Below are positions 41,703-51,316 of a stretch of 64,000 nt of DNA, piece by piece (positions within the stretch are counted from its first letter, which is position 1; every line of letters starts with the position of its first letter). The notes under the pieces are model-generated. The model saw only the letters and a program-made list of their open reading frames with translations. It made no database searches and was not told where the DNA came from. This stretch comes from Rhodospirillaceae bacterium (lineage in GTDB: Bacteria; Pseudomonadota; Alphaproteobacteria; GCA-2731375): positions 29,928-93,927 of the forward strand of contig JABJKS010000011.1 in NCBI GenBank assembly GCA_018660265.1. The letters run 5' to 3'. A program made the translations under genes and the position numbers.

Positions 41703-44144
41703 CTAGCCAACGGTAGCCGCTACAAAGACCGAGTCGGGTTCCCAGATTCTCATCTCATGTTTGTATTCTGTCAAAAGGTCGCCCGCCCTAGACAGTTCAA
41801 TCGTTACCAGACGATCACCCTCCGATGCGGGACTAAGTTCTAGCGTCAAATAATCGAATAACGGTTTTTCATGGACCGCGATTATGGTTTGCCTGCCTTT
41901 TTGCCTCGACAATGCCCTAAGAAGGACAGCGAATTGTGCAATATGAATTTCGTCCATGCTTTGAACGGGATCATCGATAACCAACCAAGGCAATATTGGC
42001 TCCACCGAAAGGTGAAGCGAAAGAAAAAGTGTAAGCGCCGCTGTGTTAAGATTGCCGGCGCTCAACATAGATCGTGGATTACCGGCAAGGCCGCCGTCCC
42101 GATATCGCGTTTCCAATATAGCCTGCACTGGGCCGCGCCCGTGTTCCGGTATAGCAAAACCAGGAATAAAGGGCTCCTCCGGTGCGAGCCTGATAAATAG
42201 GTCTTTCCAAATTTCATTGAGGGAGTCATTGAAAACACGCCGCACAATATCTGTCCGAACGTGCACAGCTCTGTCGGATAGAGATTTTGCATCTTCCCTT
42301 GTGTTGGCGACCTGGTCCCAAGCTGCGCCAACACGCGCCAATCTCTTCTGAATTTCTTTATGCGCTTTTGATTTAAATGCTTCCTCTTGCCGCCGATCTG
42401 AATAAAGGCGCGCCGCCTCTAAGGCGCGTTGACGATTAGATTCGCGCTTCGCAATCCCAGCCCGTCGTTCGTCAATCTCGGCTCGGCACCTCGTCAAGCT
42501 GTCAGAAATAGATTCGCTCTCTTTCGGTAAATCGATTCCCAGCCGCTGAGGAAAATCGGACACCGATGCACGTAAACCCACCAGAATTTCTTGCTTTTGG
42601 CGAAGCTCGCTCAAGGTTTCAGCTGCTGAATCCACCGCCTTTTTTAGCAACTCACCTTCGCCTGCGAATTCCCGTGTTCTTTTTAAGCCTTGCTCGGCCT
42701 CTGCCAAGTTTGCCGTGCGCGTCATCACGGCGGTGCGATCTGACTCTGAGAGAAGCCGACTTTCTAAATCTTCGATCTCCGCCCTCTCCCTACCAATAGC
42801 ACGCGTAACGACCTGCCGCTCAGCTGTGACTTCTTGCAACTCGGTTGCTGTCTGCGACAGGCCTGCAATATGCATGGTCAAATGCGCATGCAATGGCACA
42901 TCAGAAACTTCGCCAAAATCACGATCGCATATGGGGCAAGTATTATCGTCAATAAAGGGAGATACTTCTGATAGCGCTCTTGCTATCTGCCCGCTTTCTT
43001 TGGCAAGGGTGGCCAATCTCTCATCGAGACGTTGCGCTCTCGTCATCGACTTCTGCAGCGACTCGCGGCATGTATTGAATGCTGTTCGGTTCAAGGTGTC
43101 TTGTTCGACCTGTCGACGGCACCGTGCAATTTCATCCTCAACAGCCGCTTCTGCAGATTCGTGAGCGGAGATCGCACCGACGCGGCTTATCGATGGTAGG
43201 TCCCTGACCAAGGTGGATGCCGCCGATAATGCGGTCTCTAAAGTCGCTTCGTGATCAGTCAACCACGCATGCAATTGCGTGCGTCGTGCTGCCAGTGTGC
43301 TCTCAGCCTCAGCAAGCCGTGATAGATCGACTGTATTTGCTGTAGAGATCCACAATGAATGCGCTGCTGACACCTCACGGGACATAATCGACAGTTTTTC
43401 CGCTTCGGTACCTTCATCACCTTGATCTGAAATTTGCCTGATCAGCTCATCCAGGTCGGGAACGTTTTCGACGTCAAAGGGTGCGAGCGCTTCCAACAAG
43501 AGATCGTGTGCCGATTGACACGTTAATTTCGCCTCATCCAGATTAGCGATTGCCAGATCAAACTGATTTTCAAGGCGCTTTTTCTCATCTTCTACTTCGG
43601 AGTATAGAGGCAGAGACTTCCTTAACCGCGCCACATGACCGAGATGATGCAGCCCGTCGATCACATTGTCTAAATGATCAAGCCCAAGCATGTCCTTGAC
43701 GAATAGGGTCAAAGGACTGTCATCATCCCGCGCATCGCTTGTCTCGTAAATTTCGAGCAAACGCCCCAATGTCGCCTGAGCAAGAAAGCAACGCTCTGTA
43801 TAGAACAAAGCTTGTGCCTTCCTTAGCAAAGGCTCTCCGCTGATCCTTGATCCACTTATGAAAATTTCTGAGGGGTTTGATGTTACTTGCAGATGCTCAC
43901 ATCTAATCGTAAGTGAGGCTTCTTTTGAGTCACGATGCACCAGATGGTTCTCATAGTTAGGATCGAACCGACGAAGCGAAGCGACAGCACCTGTGAGCCC
44001 CAATTCAATCGCAGAAAGCAGGCTCGTCTTTCCGCTGCCATTAGGCCCGTGGATTAACACGATGGGCGCGTCCAAATTTAAATCGAGCGTGCCCCGAATA
44101 GAGCGAAAATTCGAAACCTGTAGGCTGGTAATGCGAGAGGTCAT
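41703..44144 (-). CDS. Rad50/SMC-like ATPase with zinc hook, probable LmuB/DdmC-type component
   Basis: The 813-residue protein is built like a small SMC. The N-terminal half-ATPase has Walker A G-P-N-G-S-G-K-T at 33-40. Long coiled coils (about 180-395 and 420-630) are joined by a zinc hook C403-P-I-C406. The C-terminal half has the signature L-S-A-G-N at 694 and Walker B L-P-W-L-V-I-D-D-P near 718-726; the usual D-E is D-D, as in several Rad50-like defence ATPases. It would sense or bridge DNA ends or structures. It is the last gene of a three-gene operon, with a 4-bp ATGA overlap with the 192-aa gene, and position and size match LmuB/DdmC. Codon usage is more AT-rich than in the core genes. 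Confidence 0.85.
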   Translation of the reverse strand: MTSRITSLQVSNFRSIRGTLDLNLDAPIVLIHGPNGSGKTSLLSAIELGLTGAVASLRRFDPNYENHLVHRDSKEASLTIRCEHLQVTSNPSEIFISGSRISGEPLLRKAQALFYTERCFLAQATLGRLLEIYETSDARDDDSPLTLFVKDMLGLDHLDNVIDGLHHLGHVARLRKSLPLYSEVEDEKKRLENQFDLAIANLDEAKLTCQSAHDLLLEALAPFDVENVPDLDELIRQISDQGDEGTEAEKLSIMSREVSAAHSLWISTANTVDLSRLAEAESTLAARRTQLHAWLTDHEATLETALSAASTLVRDLPSISRVGAISAHESAEAAVEDEIARCRRQVEQDTLNRTAFNTCRESLQKSMTRAQRLDERLATLAKESGQIARALSEVSPFIDDNTCPICDRDFGEVSDVPLHAHLTMHIAGLSQTATELQEVTAERQVVTRAIGRERAEIEDLESRLLSESDRTAVMTRTANLAEAEQGLKRTREFAGEGELLKKAVDSAAETLSELRQKQEILVGLRASVSDFPQRLGIDLPKESESISDSLTRCRAEIDERRAGIAKRESNRQRALEAARLYSDRRQEEAFKSKAHKEIQKRLARVGAAWDQVANTREDAKSLSDRAVHVRTDIVRRVFNDSLNEIWKDLFIRLAPEEPFIPGFAIPEHGRGPVQAILETRYRDGGLAGNPRSMLSAGNLNTAALTLFLSLHLSVEPILPWLVIDDPVQSMDEIHIAQFAVLLRALSRQKGRQTIIAVHEKPLFDYLTLELSPASEGDRLVTIELSRAGDLLTEYKHEMRIWEPDSVFVAATVG

Positions 44145-44719
44145 GCCTCATCCTCCCAAGCCTGTTCAAGTTCGGCTGTCATGATGGCATTTATTGCCGA
44201 TTTCACCGCCCCACTGCCTTCATTTGCTAGAGGCGCAAGTGCCGCAATGTCGTCGCGCAATCCCGCCAGCTCAGTTTGAAGCTCAGTCAATGGATCAACT
44301 ACCAAGTTGTCACTCGTAACCAACCCCAGCGGTGTCAGTATGGCCAACCAATTTGCCAACAAACCATCAGTTTCCTCGACCGACATTGCTCCGAGCGGTA
44401 ATACTCGGCAAACTGACATCATATCCGCTATTTCAGCCTGAGAAGGACGAGGACCAACAATGATCGTCGTTAAAGGATTTCGTGCGCGGGCTACATCAAG
44501 GGCACGCGCAACACCCAATACTTGCCGGACAATCTCGCCATTATTTTCTATTTCGGCGGTGTCCGCGATGAGAATGAGATCGCTGGACTTCGCGGGACCG
44601 AACAAAACTGCAGGAAATCTAAACTGCATACCACTAATCAAAAGCGGCGGCGGCAAAACCTGATACCCATGCGGCACAAGAAATTCAATCACCTTCACAA
44701 CCGGTGCACTCATGCTCAT
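44141..44719 (-). CDS. Unknown 192-residue protein between SIR2 and SMC genes (LmuC/DdmB-like position)
   Basis: No family is recognised. The N-terminal 110 residues look like an alpha/beta domain with hydrophobic strands L-I-L-I-A-D-T-A-E and T-T-I-I-V-G-P-R-P separated by a helix V-L-G-V-A-R-A-L-D-V-A. The C-terminal part (L-T-E-L-Q-T-E-L-A-G-L-R-D-D-I-A-A-L) is helical and may form a coiled coil. It is acidic and cytosolic. It overlaps both neighbours by 4 bp, so the three proteins are made together and probably form a complex. In Lamassu and DdmABC systems a small accessory protein occupies exactly this place. Confidence 0.75.
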   Translation of the reverse strand: MSMSAPVVKVIEFLVPHGYQVLPPPLLISGMQFRFPAVLFGPAKSSDLILIADTAEIENNGEIVRQVLGVARALDVARARNPLTTIIVGPRPSQAEIADMMSVCRVLPLGAMSVEETDGLLANWLAILTPLGLVTSDNLVVDPLTELQTELAGLRDDIAALAPLANEGSGAVKSAINAIMTAELEQAWEDEA

Positions 44720-46431
44720 AAGGCAGTCTCCTGCTTGAACTGTTCCAGGAAAGCCGCCGGAGTGGCGTTTTTCTCCAGCAAAGTTTCGACGCAGACTTCG
44801 CGTATTTGTAATCTACCAGTCCGTCCTGGCGCCTTCAACGGGGCCCTTTGTTGCGTATAATGAATAGGCTTGCTGTGGATGAGGACGGCGTCGTCCTCCA
44901 ACTCAACGCGGCCTGTCGCAAAAAGCATACTGGCAGCGTGTGTTGACGCGGCCACAAACAGACGAGTTTCCCTTTTTCCAGATTTAACCACAGCGATACC
45001 AGCGCGGTCGATCACATTGCCAGGCGCTTCTAGTGTCCAAAGACCTTGCTCTATCCCATTTCCGATAGCCGCCGCAGCAATTGCCGCTTCAGGCAATCCA
45101 TTGGCCTGCATATCGATATCAGCCTCAATCGCCGAGGCCGGACGTGATGTTATGGGCTGATAAACTGCGCTTCCCCCATTATCATTACCAGAGGTCACCA
45201 ATGTTCTTGTCCGACTGACATACTCAACCAAATCGCTGGCAAATGCTAGATGATCACAACTGCCCTTCGTAGCCAAATCATTGCGCAATGCTATAAGGCC
45301 ATTATCGATCCATTCGGTCATTCCGTCTTGGCTGACGTCGGCTAATTTCGATAGTCGGCCCAGCTTTTCAGCAATAGAAAAAAATAGTAGCGCGAGCAGC
45401 AAAGGTTTCGCAAATGCTCGTATATGAGATTGTCCCTTGATCTCGGTACGCTTGGCACCCTGATAATCGCCCTTATAGACGATTTCTAAAAGGCTCTGCT
45501 GACCGTCCGTCACTTCTTCTTCGGAAAATACGTAGCTCGGTCGCTCGCCGGGCCATTGCCATGCAAGAGTGTCTTCTGCCTTTCCGAATAGATGTTGAAT
45601 ATTAAAGTCTTGAGCGGACAGGCCTAGCATCAGGGTCGGACGTTCTGAGATTACTGTAACTAGATGGCTGAATATGCCCTTTGTTTTATCTTCGTGGCTC
45701 CAGCTTGCAAGCTGAGCTTCGCGCCCAACAATGTAGGGACGATATTCATTCTCATTGTTGCGAGCACGCACAGCACAACCGTGAAATTTTAGCAATTTGG
45801 GTTTCTGTTGCGCGTTCTGCAGGTCCTCGGACTTTACGCAAACGACCAGCGAAGTATTTCCATTGCTAATGGCGGCGGTGGCCTTTTCGACCAGCCCGTC
45901 CCAATTGGCTGAAGCGAGTTCATCCACTATCCCTTCCCTAACCATCATCGCCAAACATAAGTGTTCAGCGTCGGGTTCAACCGTGTCGTCGCCATATGTG
46001 CCAGCAACATCAACCCCCTCCCAGACAAGGATATCATTGACCTCGTCACCGACACGAATGTTCAAGAATGTTGAGTAATTCGTGGAAAGAGTTCTAGTAA
46101 TCCGTTTGATCTCCAGCCATTTCTTGACGGGCTGGGCAAAATCGATCTGATCCCGCTCTTCTGCGCTAAGGGCAGCGTTATCCAATGCACGGGCCAAGGC
46201 CTCTCGATAGCTGCAATTCGGGTCATCGACCGTAATTCGGACGCGCAAGTATTCCAGGACCTTTACAATGAGCTCTTCCAACATGGGAAATCTGCCACGT
46301 GAAATCCCGGAGCCTAGCCAGAAAGCATATCGGCCATCGGCAATTCCCTGCGCAAATGTCTTAAACCGAGTATCAAGCAGTTGAAGCGTTTGTGTCACGC
46401 TTATATCTGCTGCCGTCGGTGTCTTACTCAT
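44716..46431 (-). CDS. SIR2-domain protein, probable NAD-depleting effector of a Lamassu-like system
   Basis: Two starts are possible, ATG 46455 or ATG 46431 (M-S-K-T-P-T-A-A-D-I-S-V); neither has a strong ribosome site. The SIR2 fold occupies about the first 290 residues: F-W-L-G-S-G-I-S-R (the GAGxS-type NAD loop), S-A-N-W-D-G-L-V-E (TxNxDxLxE type), K-F-H-G with the catalytic histidine, and G-L-S-A-Q-D-F-N-I-Q-H-L-F. The C-terminal 280 residues are not recognised and may bind the partner proteins. SIR2 domains in defence systems destroy NAD+ to stop phage growth. First gene of the operon, 175 bp downstream of a strong hairpin that insulates it from the primase fragment. Confidence 0.82.
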   Translation of the reverse strand: MSKTPTAADISVTQTLQLLDTRFKTFAQGIADGRYAFWLGSGISRGRFPMLEELIVKVLEYLRVRITVDDPNCSYREALARALDNAALSAEERDQIDFAQPVKKWLEIKRITRTLSTNYSTFLNIRVGDEVNDILVWEGVDVAGTYGDDTVEPDAEHLCLAMMVREGIVDELASANWDGLVEKATAAISNGNTSLVVCVKSEDLQNAQQKPKLLKFHGCAVRARNNENEYRPYIVGREAQLASWSHEDKTKGIFSHLVTVISERPTLMLGLSAQDFNIQHLFGKAEDTLAWQWPGERPSYVFSEEEVTDGQQSLLEIVYKGDYQGAKRTEIKGQSHIRAFAKPLLLALLFFSIAEKLGRLSKLADVSQDGMTEWIDNGLIALRNDLATKGSCDHLAFASDLVEYVSRTRTLVTSGNDNGGSAVYQPITSRPASAIEADIDMQANGLPEAAIAAAAIGNGIEQGLWTLEAPGNVIDRAGIAVVKSGKRETRLFVAASTHAASMLFATGRVELEDDAVLIHSKPIHYTQQRAPLKAPGRTGRLQIREVCVETLLEKNATPAAFLEQFKQETAL

Positions 46432-46587
46432 CTGACGAGCCCATACTCCGAGCAAAAATGCATAACAGTTCCCGCTTAAGTCAAAACGCTATTCTAAAAA
46501 GATCTGGGCCACAACGCTAGGCTATATATTAATGATTTTCCGCAATGGGTGGCTTGGATTGACCGTATCGACTGTCGCTCCCGTCAT

Positions 46588-46647
46588 CAAAACCCACAAA
46601 ACCATCAAAACCTACTAGGTCTAGTTTTGTTAGTTTTGTGGGTTTTG
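46588..46647. terminator. Long imperfect hairpin between primase fragment and SIR2 gene
   Basis: Arms of 24 bp, CAAAACCCACAAAACCATCA plus AAAC at 46588-46611 and the matching 46624-46647, pair with two mismatches around a 12-nt loop. The TAA stop of the primase-like fragment is inside the right arm. On the minus strand this would end transcription before the defence operon, which therefore needs its own promoter in 46432-46587. Confidence 0.6.
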
Positions 46648-47124
46648 AGATAGATTTGGATTGATCGCGTAGTCTTTCCTAGGACGGCCGCCCTTTGCTC
46701 CGCTATCACTGTTAACCGGCCTCAGCCAATCGGCAGCTTCAAGCGCTGCCGACGCTGCTTCAAATGCGACTGAAGAACCGATACTCGCAATACCCCAGGT
46801 CGAATAGACATCCCTCGCATTTACCGTTTCTGGGTTCCTGACCAAGATCGCTTGGGCAAGGGCTAGCACGCTGGCATCATGCTGGTGGTGCCTGGCATCG
46901 CCATAACATCGCACGGTCATAGGCGCAAAATAGTCGTCGATTAGGTGGATTGCCGCTTGGATGGCCTCTTTGCCGATCTGGGCGGGCGGTACTTCGGCGG
47001 TGATGGGATCGATGGACCACCAAAGATGTTCAAGGATCAGGGCAAGCAGCCGCCTTAGGGCATTCAAGGCACCGGGGTCAGCCGCCCTGCTGCTTACCCC
47101 TCGCTTACCCGGCAATTGTAACAA
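46630..47124 (-). pseudogene. C-terminal fragment of a DUF3987-type primase/helicase
   Basis: The open frame starts at TTG 47124 and has no proper N-terminus. L-I-L-E-H-L-W-W-S, A-I-Q-A-A-I-H-L-I-D-D-Y-F-A-P-M, R-C-Y-G-D and G-R-P-R-K-D-Y-A-I-N-P match the extreme C-terminus of DUF3987 proteins, which are several hundred residues longer and occur on integrated elements. The first 20 codons (K-R-G-V-S-S-R-A-A-D) do not fit the family and may be scrambled. It lies against the 3' side of tRNA-Leu, where an integrated element would end. Confidence 0.65.
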
Positions 47125-47126
47125 TT

Positions 47127-47158
47127 AAGGGGTTAGCGGCTAATGCCGCTAACCCCTT
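47127..47158 (-). terminator. Terminator of tRNA-Leu
   Basis: AAGGGGTTAGCGGC at 47127-47140 pairs perfectly with GCCGCTAACCCCTT at 47145-47158 around TAAT, starting 8 bases after the tRNA 3' end. Confidence 0.75.
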
Positions 47159-47166
47159 GAATTTGT

Positions 47167-47252
47167 TGGTGCCCCTGCCCCGACTCGAACGGGGACGTCC
47201 TATGGACAACAGATTTTGAATCTGTCGCGTCTGCCAATTCCGCCACAGGGGC
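47167..47252 (-). tRNA. tRNA-Leu (anticodon CAA)
   Basis: Read on the minus strand, the 86-nt sequence has perfectly paired acceptor arms GCCCCTG and CAGGGGC, an anticodon loop TTCAAAA (anticodon CAA) closed by ACAGA/TCTGT, a long variable arm typical of class II tRNAs, and an encoded CCA. Its 3' end faces the island at 38870-47166. No second copy of its 3' end was found to the left. Confidence 0.96.
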
Positions 47253-47307
47253 CCGGGCGGCATAATAGCGCCGACTGGGATTGGGTCAATGATAAGAAGC
47301 CACTATT

Positions 47308-47410
47308 AGAGCAATTTTCAATCAATTGGAGTAACTTTAGTGATCCAAGTGATTGGTTCAATTGCTCTGTCTTAAAGAGTCTAAGCGCATTTTGACTAAA
47401 TGCGCTTTAG
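47308..47410. repeat. Two-hairpin intergenic repeat, copy C (leuB terminator)
   Basis: AGAGCAATTTTCAATCA pairs with TGATTGGTTCAATTGCTC; the second hairpin is AAGCGCATTT/AAATGCGCTT around TGACT. The last bases of the second hairpin coincide with the leuB stop codon (47407-47409), so the element serves as the leuB terminator on the minus strand. Confidence 0.86.
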
Positions 47411-48519
47411 GCAGCTAATTTATCCAATTCACGTACCAGGCTTTCACCCATCACGGTGGTGGAAACTTTGGCCTTGCCGGGCTGCATGATGTCGGCTGTG
47501 CGCAGGCCGCCGGCGAGGACGTTTTCTACTGCCTGTTCGATCAGATCGGCATCTTCAGCCAAATCGAATGAATAACGCAGGTTCATCGCAAAGCTTAACA
47601 ATGTCGCGATGGGGTTGGCCAATTCCTGACCGGCGATGTCCGGGGCGGAACCGTGTACCGGTTCGTACAGGGCTTTACGTGCGCCGGTCGCATCCACTGC
47701 GCCGAGGGAGGCGGAGGGGAGCATGCCGAGGGAACCGGTTAACATAGCCGCCGTGTCGGACAGCATATCGCCAAACATGTTATCGGTGACGATAACGTCG
47801 AACTGTTTCGGCTCGCGCACCAGCTGCATGGAGCAGTTGTCGGCGTACATATGGCTTAATTCCACGTCGCCGAAGGATTCCGCGCCCAACTTGGTCACTT
47901 CATCCCGCCACAGGACGCCGGATTCCATGACATTGGCTTTTTCGACAGAGCAGACTTTGTTGCTGCGCTTGCGTGCCAGCTCAAACGCCACCACGGCGAC
48001 CCGGCGGATTTCCGAAGTGGTATAGGTTTGCGTGTTAAAGCCCCGGCGCTGGCCATCGGGCAGGGTTTCAATACCCCGTGGCTCGCCGAAATACAGACCG
48101 GATGTCAATTCCCGGATAATCAGAATATCCAAACCCGACACGACCTCGGGCTTCAGGGTGGAGGCATCAACGAGGGCGTCAAAGCACATGGCGGGGCGCA
48201 GATTGGCAAATAGATCCATTTCCTTGCGCAGGCGTAACAGGCCGCGTTCGGGCTTTTGCTCAAACGGCAGGTCATCCCATTTCGGGCCGCCGACAGCGCC
48301 CAACAATACGGAGTCCGCCGCCATGGCGTCGGCCATGGTCTCGTCCGTCAGAGGCGTGCCGTCCGCATCAATGGCGGAACCGCCGACCAGGCCCTCGGAT
48401 ATATCAAAGGAAACCGCCCGGCGGTGATCCATCCAATCAATGACCCGGCGCACTTCGCGCATCACTTCGGGGCCAATACCGTCGCCCGGCAGGATCAACA
48501 TTCTTTTGTTCGAGGCCAT
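47407..48519 (-). CDS. leuB: 3-isopropylmalate dehydrogenase
   Basis: The 370-residue enzyme contains [10 protein letters not shown] near the start, [11 protein letters not shown] (substrate arginine), [12 protein letters not shown] (metal aspartates) and [12 protein letters not shown] (NAD-binding). It oxidises and decarboxylates 3-isopropylmalate to 2-oxoisocaproate, the last specific carbon step to leucine. It follows leuD by 56 bp on the same strand. Its stop codon lies inside palindromic repeat copy C. Confidence 0.97.
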   Translation of the reverse strand: MASNKRMLILPGDGIGPEVMREVRRVIDWMDHRRAVSFDISEGLVGGSAIDADGTPLTDETMADAMAADSVLLGAVGGPKWDDLPFEQKPERGLLRLRKEMDLFANLRPAMCFDALVDASTLKPEVVSGLDILIIRELTSGLYFGEPRGIETLPDGQRRGFNTQTYTTSEIRRVAVVAFELARKRSNKVCSVEKANVMESGVLWRDEVTKLGAESFGDVELSHMYADNCSMQLVREPKQFDVIVTDNMFGDMLSDTAAMLTGSLGMLPSASLGAVDATGARKALYEPVHGSAPDIAGQELANPIATLLSFAMNLRYSFDLAEDADLIEQAVENVLAGGLRTADIMQPGKAKVSTTVMGESLVRELDKLAA

Positions 48520-48575
48520 GTTTTTGTCCGCTCGCTTTTAACTGATGAATAAGATTTTCGATCGACGCAGTCGGC

Positions 48576-49199
48576 TTATTCAGCAGCCGCGCCGTACAGC
48601 CAGGGTTGCCCGACCTTTTGTTTTTCTTCGAAACTGTCGATGCTGCCCTTGCGCTGCATGGTCAGGCCAATATCGTCCAGACCCTCCAACAGGCATTGTT
48701 TGCGAAAGGGGTCCATCTCGAAATTAACGACGCCGCCATCAGGGCCCGTAATCTCCTGTTTTTCCAAGTCCACTGATACGGTGGCATTGGCACCCCGATC
48801 CGCATCATCGAACAACAGTTCCAGCTGTTCCGGCGTTACCTTGATGGGCAGGATGCCGTTCTTGAAACAATTGTTATAAAAAATGTCGGCAAAGGAGGTG
48901 GAGATCACACAACGAATACCGAAATCTTTGATGGCCCAGGGGGCATGTTCCCGGGACGACCCACAACCGAAATTGTCGCCGGCAACCAGGATCTGCGCCT
49001 GACGATAGGCCGGCTTGTTGAGAACAAAATCCGGCTTTTCCGTGCCGTCTTCGTTAAAGCGCATTTCGGCAAACAGATGCTGGCCCAGGCCGGCCCGTTG
49101 AATGGTTTTCAAATACTGTTTGGGAATGATCTTATCCGTATCAATATTGATGCTACGCATGGGCGCTGCAACACCACTGACTTTTTCGAATTTTTCCAT
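48576..49199 (-). CDS. leuD: 3-isopropylmalate dehydratase small subunit
   Basis: ATG 49199 has GGGAGGG nine bases upstream and gives 207 residues ([11 protein letters not shown]); an in-frame ATG at 49220 overlaps the leuC stop. The swivelling domain is marked by I-I-P-K-Q-Y-L-K-T and [13 protein letters not shown]. It pairs with LeuC to isomerise 2- to 3-isopropylmalate. It lies in the tight order leuC-leuD-leuB. Confidence 0.97.
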   Translation of the reverse strand: MEKFEKVSGVAAPMRSINIDTDKIIPKQYLKTIQRAGLGQHLFAEMRFNEDGTEKPDFVLNKPAYRQAQILVAGDNFGCGSSREHAPWAIKDFGIRCVISTSFADIFYNNCFKNGILPIKVTPEQLELLFDDADRGANATVSVDLEKQEITGPDGGVVNFEMDPFRKQCLLEGLDDIGLTMQRKGSIDSFEEKQKVGQPWLYGAAAE

Positions 49200-49216
49200 T
49201 TTTCCAACCCTCCCGA

Positions 49217-50641
49217 TCAAACCTGGTCCAAATCACGCACGTCGGTCAGATGACCGGCGATGGCGGCGGCAGCGGCCATGGCCGGGCTGACCAGATGGGT
49301 CCGCCCACCATAACCCTGGCGGCCTTCAAAATTGCGGTTGGAGGTGGAAGCGCAACGCTCTCCCGGCTCCAACCGGTCTTCGTTCATGGCCAGGCACATG
49401 GAACAACCCGCCTCGCGCCATTCGAAACCGGCGTCGAGCAATATCCTGTCCAGACCTTCTTCTTCCGCCTGATGCTTCACCAGGCCGGAACCAGGCACGA
49501 CCAGGGCATTTACCCCCGGGGCCACCTTGCGGCCCTTGGCAACAGCTGCGGCGGCGCGAATATCTTCAATCCGGCCATTGGTGCAGGAGCCGATAAAGGC
49601 CTTTTGGATGACCACATCCGTCATCGCCATGCCGGGCTTAAGGTCCATATATTCCAACGAACGTTCCCAGGCGGCGCGCTGGTCGCCGTCCCGGGCCATG
49701 TCCAGGGTCGGTACATTGCCGGTAATATCGGTAACATTTTCCGGGCTTGTACCCCAGGTGACCTGAGGCACCAATTCGCTGATATCCAAAGTGACGTCGA
49801 TATCAAAAACCGCATCCGCATCCGTGTGGAAGGTTTTCCAATAACTGACCGCCGCTTCGTACTGGCCCGCCTTTGGCCCCAAGGCGCGGCCCTTCATATA
49901 TTCAAAGGTCACCTCATCGGCGGCAATCAGACCGGCGCGGGCGCCACCTTCAATGGCCATGTTGCAGACCGTCATGCGGCCTTCCATGGACAGGGCACGA
50001 ATGGCTTCGCCGGAGAATTCGGCGACACAGCCCGTACCGCCGGCAGTGCCGATTTTCCGGATGATGGCCAGGATCATATCCTTGCCCGTACAACCAAGGG
50101 GAAGATCGCCGACAACATTGATCCGCATATTCTTGGATGGCTGCTGGATCAGGGTTTGAGTGGCCAGCACATGTTCCACCTCTGATGTGCCAATGCCAAA
50201 GGCCAGGGCGCCAAAGGCACCATGGGTGGCTGTATGGCTGTCACCGCAGACAATGGTCATGCCCGGTTGGGTAAAACCCTGTTCCGGCCCGATGATATGC
50301 ACAATGCCCTGGCGGGCATCTTTTACCGGGAAATAGGGAACATCGAAATCCGCGACGTTGCGCTCCAACGTTTCGACCTGCAGCTTACTCTCGGGGTTTT
50401 TGATCTCTTCATCACGATTGGTGGTGGAGATATTGTGATCGGCCACGGCCAGGGTTGCGTCCCGGCGATGCACTTTGCGCCCGGCGGCGCGCAGACCTTC
50501 AAACGCCTGCGGCGAGGTTACTTCATGGACAAGGTGGCGATCCACATAGATGACGCAGGTGCCATCGTCTTGTTGGTCGACCAGGTGCGCAGCCCAGATC
50601 TTGTCATATAAAGTTTTGCCGCCAGAACTTTCCGTAGCCAT
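49217..50641 (-). CDS. leuC: 3-isopropylmalate dehydratase large subunit
   Basis: The 474-residue aconitase-family protein has the iron-sulfur ligands in [10 protein letters not shown] and [17 protein letters not shown] near residue 125, and R-N-F-E-G-R-Q-G in the substrate loop. It forms the [4Fe-4S] heterodimer with LeuD. It is separated from rplS by repeat copy D, so the leuCDB genes may have their own promoter in 50642-50865. Confidence 0.97.
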   Translation of the reverse strand: MATESSGGKTLYDKIWAAHLVDQQDDGTCVIYVDRHLVHEVTSPQAFEGLRAAGRKVHRRDATLAVADHNISTTNRDEEIKNPESKLQVETLERNVADFDVPYFPVKDARQGIVHIIGPEQGFTQPGMTIVCGDSHTATHGAFGALAFGIGTSEVEHVLATQTLIQQPSKNMRINVVGDLPLGCTGKDMILAIIRKIGTAGGTGCVAEFSGEAIRALSMEGRMTVCNMAIEGGARAGLIAADEVTFEYMKGRALGPKAGQYEAAVSYWKTFHTDADAVFDIDVTLDISELVPQVTWGTSPENVTDITGNVPTLDMARDGDQRAAWERSLEYMDLKPGMAMTDVVIQKAFIGSCTNGRIEDIRAAAAVAKGRKVAPGVNALVVPGSGLVKHQAEEEGLDRILLDAGFEWREAGCSMCLAMNEDRLEPGERCASTSNRNFEGRQGYGGRTHLVSPAMAAAAAIAGHLTDVRDLDQV

Positions 50642-50697
50642 ACCGCCCCATCCTTTCAGAAATGGGCGTTACCGAGAACAGGCTCGCCCCACACATG

Positions 50698-50815
50698 AGA
50701 GCAATTTTCAATCAATTGGAGCAGTTCTTGCGATCCAAATGATTGGTTCAATTGCTCTCTCATTTAAGAATCCGAGCATTTCCCAAATTGGAAATGTCCT
50801 CGTCGGAAATGCTCT
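50698..50815. repeat. Two-hairpin intergenic repeat, copy D
   Basis: The first hairpin matches copy C almost exactly (AGAGCAATTTTCAATCAATT). The second has a nested insertion: GAGCATTTCC, then CAAATTGGAAATGTCCTCGTC, then GGAAATGCTC, as if part of the arm had been duplicated. It fills the space between rplS and leuC and probably terminates the ribosomal-protein transcript. Confidence 0.85.
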
Positions 50816-50865
50816 AGGCGCGGCTATTTATTGCCGTTACGCCCCCCTCAGATAAATCGGAATCC

Positions 50866-51312
50866 TTATTCGGCACCAGAAGCAGAAGCTGCTGCTGCCT
50901 TAGCTTCCCGATTTTTCGCCTTGCTCTCACCCTTGGCACGCACGACCCGGCGATGGTCCTGCTTTTCGGCAATACGCGCGCGTTTGCCCGTCAGGCCACG
51001 CAGGTAATACAGCTTGGCCCGGCGAACGCGGCCACGGCGCACCACATCGATGCTGTCGATGCGCGGCGAATGCATGGGAAAGACCCGCTCCACACCTTCG
51101 CCATAGGAAATCTTGCGGATGGTGAAGGATGAATTGATCCCGGCTCGCTTGACCGCGATGCAGACGCCTTCATAGGCCTGCACCCGCTCCCGCGTGCCTT
51201 CAATCACCTTCACGTTGACGCGGACCGTATCGCCCGGGGCAAATTCCGGTGTATCATAATCCGCTTTTCGGGCCTGTAGTTGGTCCGCTTCAAATTTCTG
51301 CAACAAGTTCAT
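50866..51312 (-). CDS. rplS: 50S ribosomal protein L19
   Basis: The first 115 residues are canonical L19: [34 protein letters not shown] and R-R-A-K-L-Y-Y-L-R. The protein is 148 residues because of a lysine/alanine-rich C-terminal tail ([12 protein letters not shown]), common in alphaproteobacteria. It sits at the 30S-50S interface. It follows trmD by 4 bp. Confidence 0.98.
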   Translation of the reverse strand: MNLLQKFEADQLQARKADYDTPEFAPGDTVRVNVKVIEGTRERVQAYEGVCIAVKRAGINSSFTIRKISYGEGVERVFPMHSPRIDSIDVVRRGRVRRAKLYYLRGLTGKRARIAEKQDHRRVVRAKGESKAKNREAKAAAASASGAE

Positions 51313-51316
51313 CGCA

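Noticed and set aside
49250..50185. A 311-codon plus-strand open frame
   Set aside because: It is antisense to leuC with no domain similarity.
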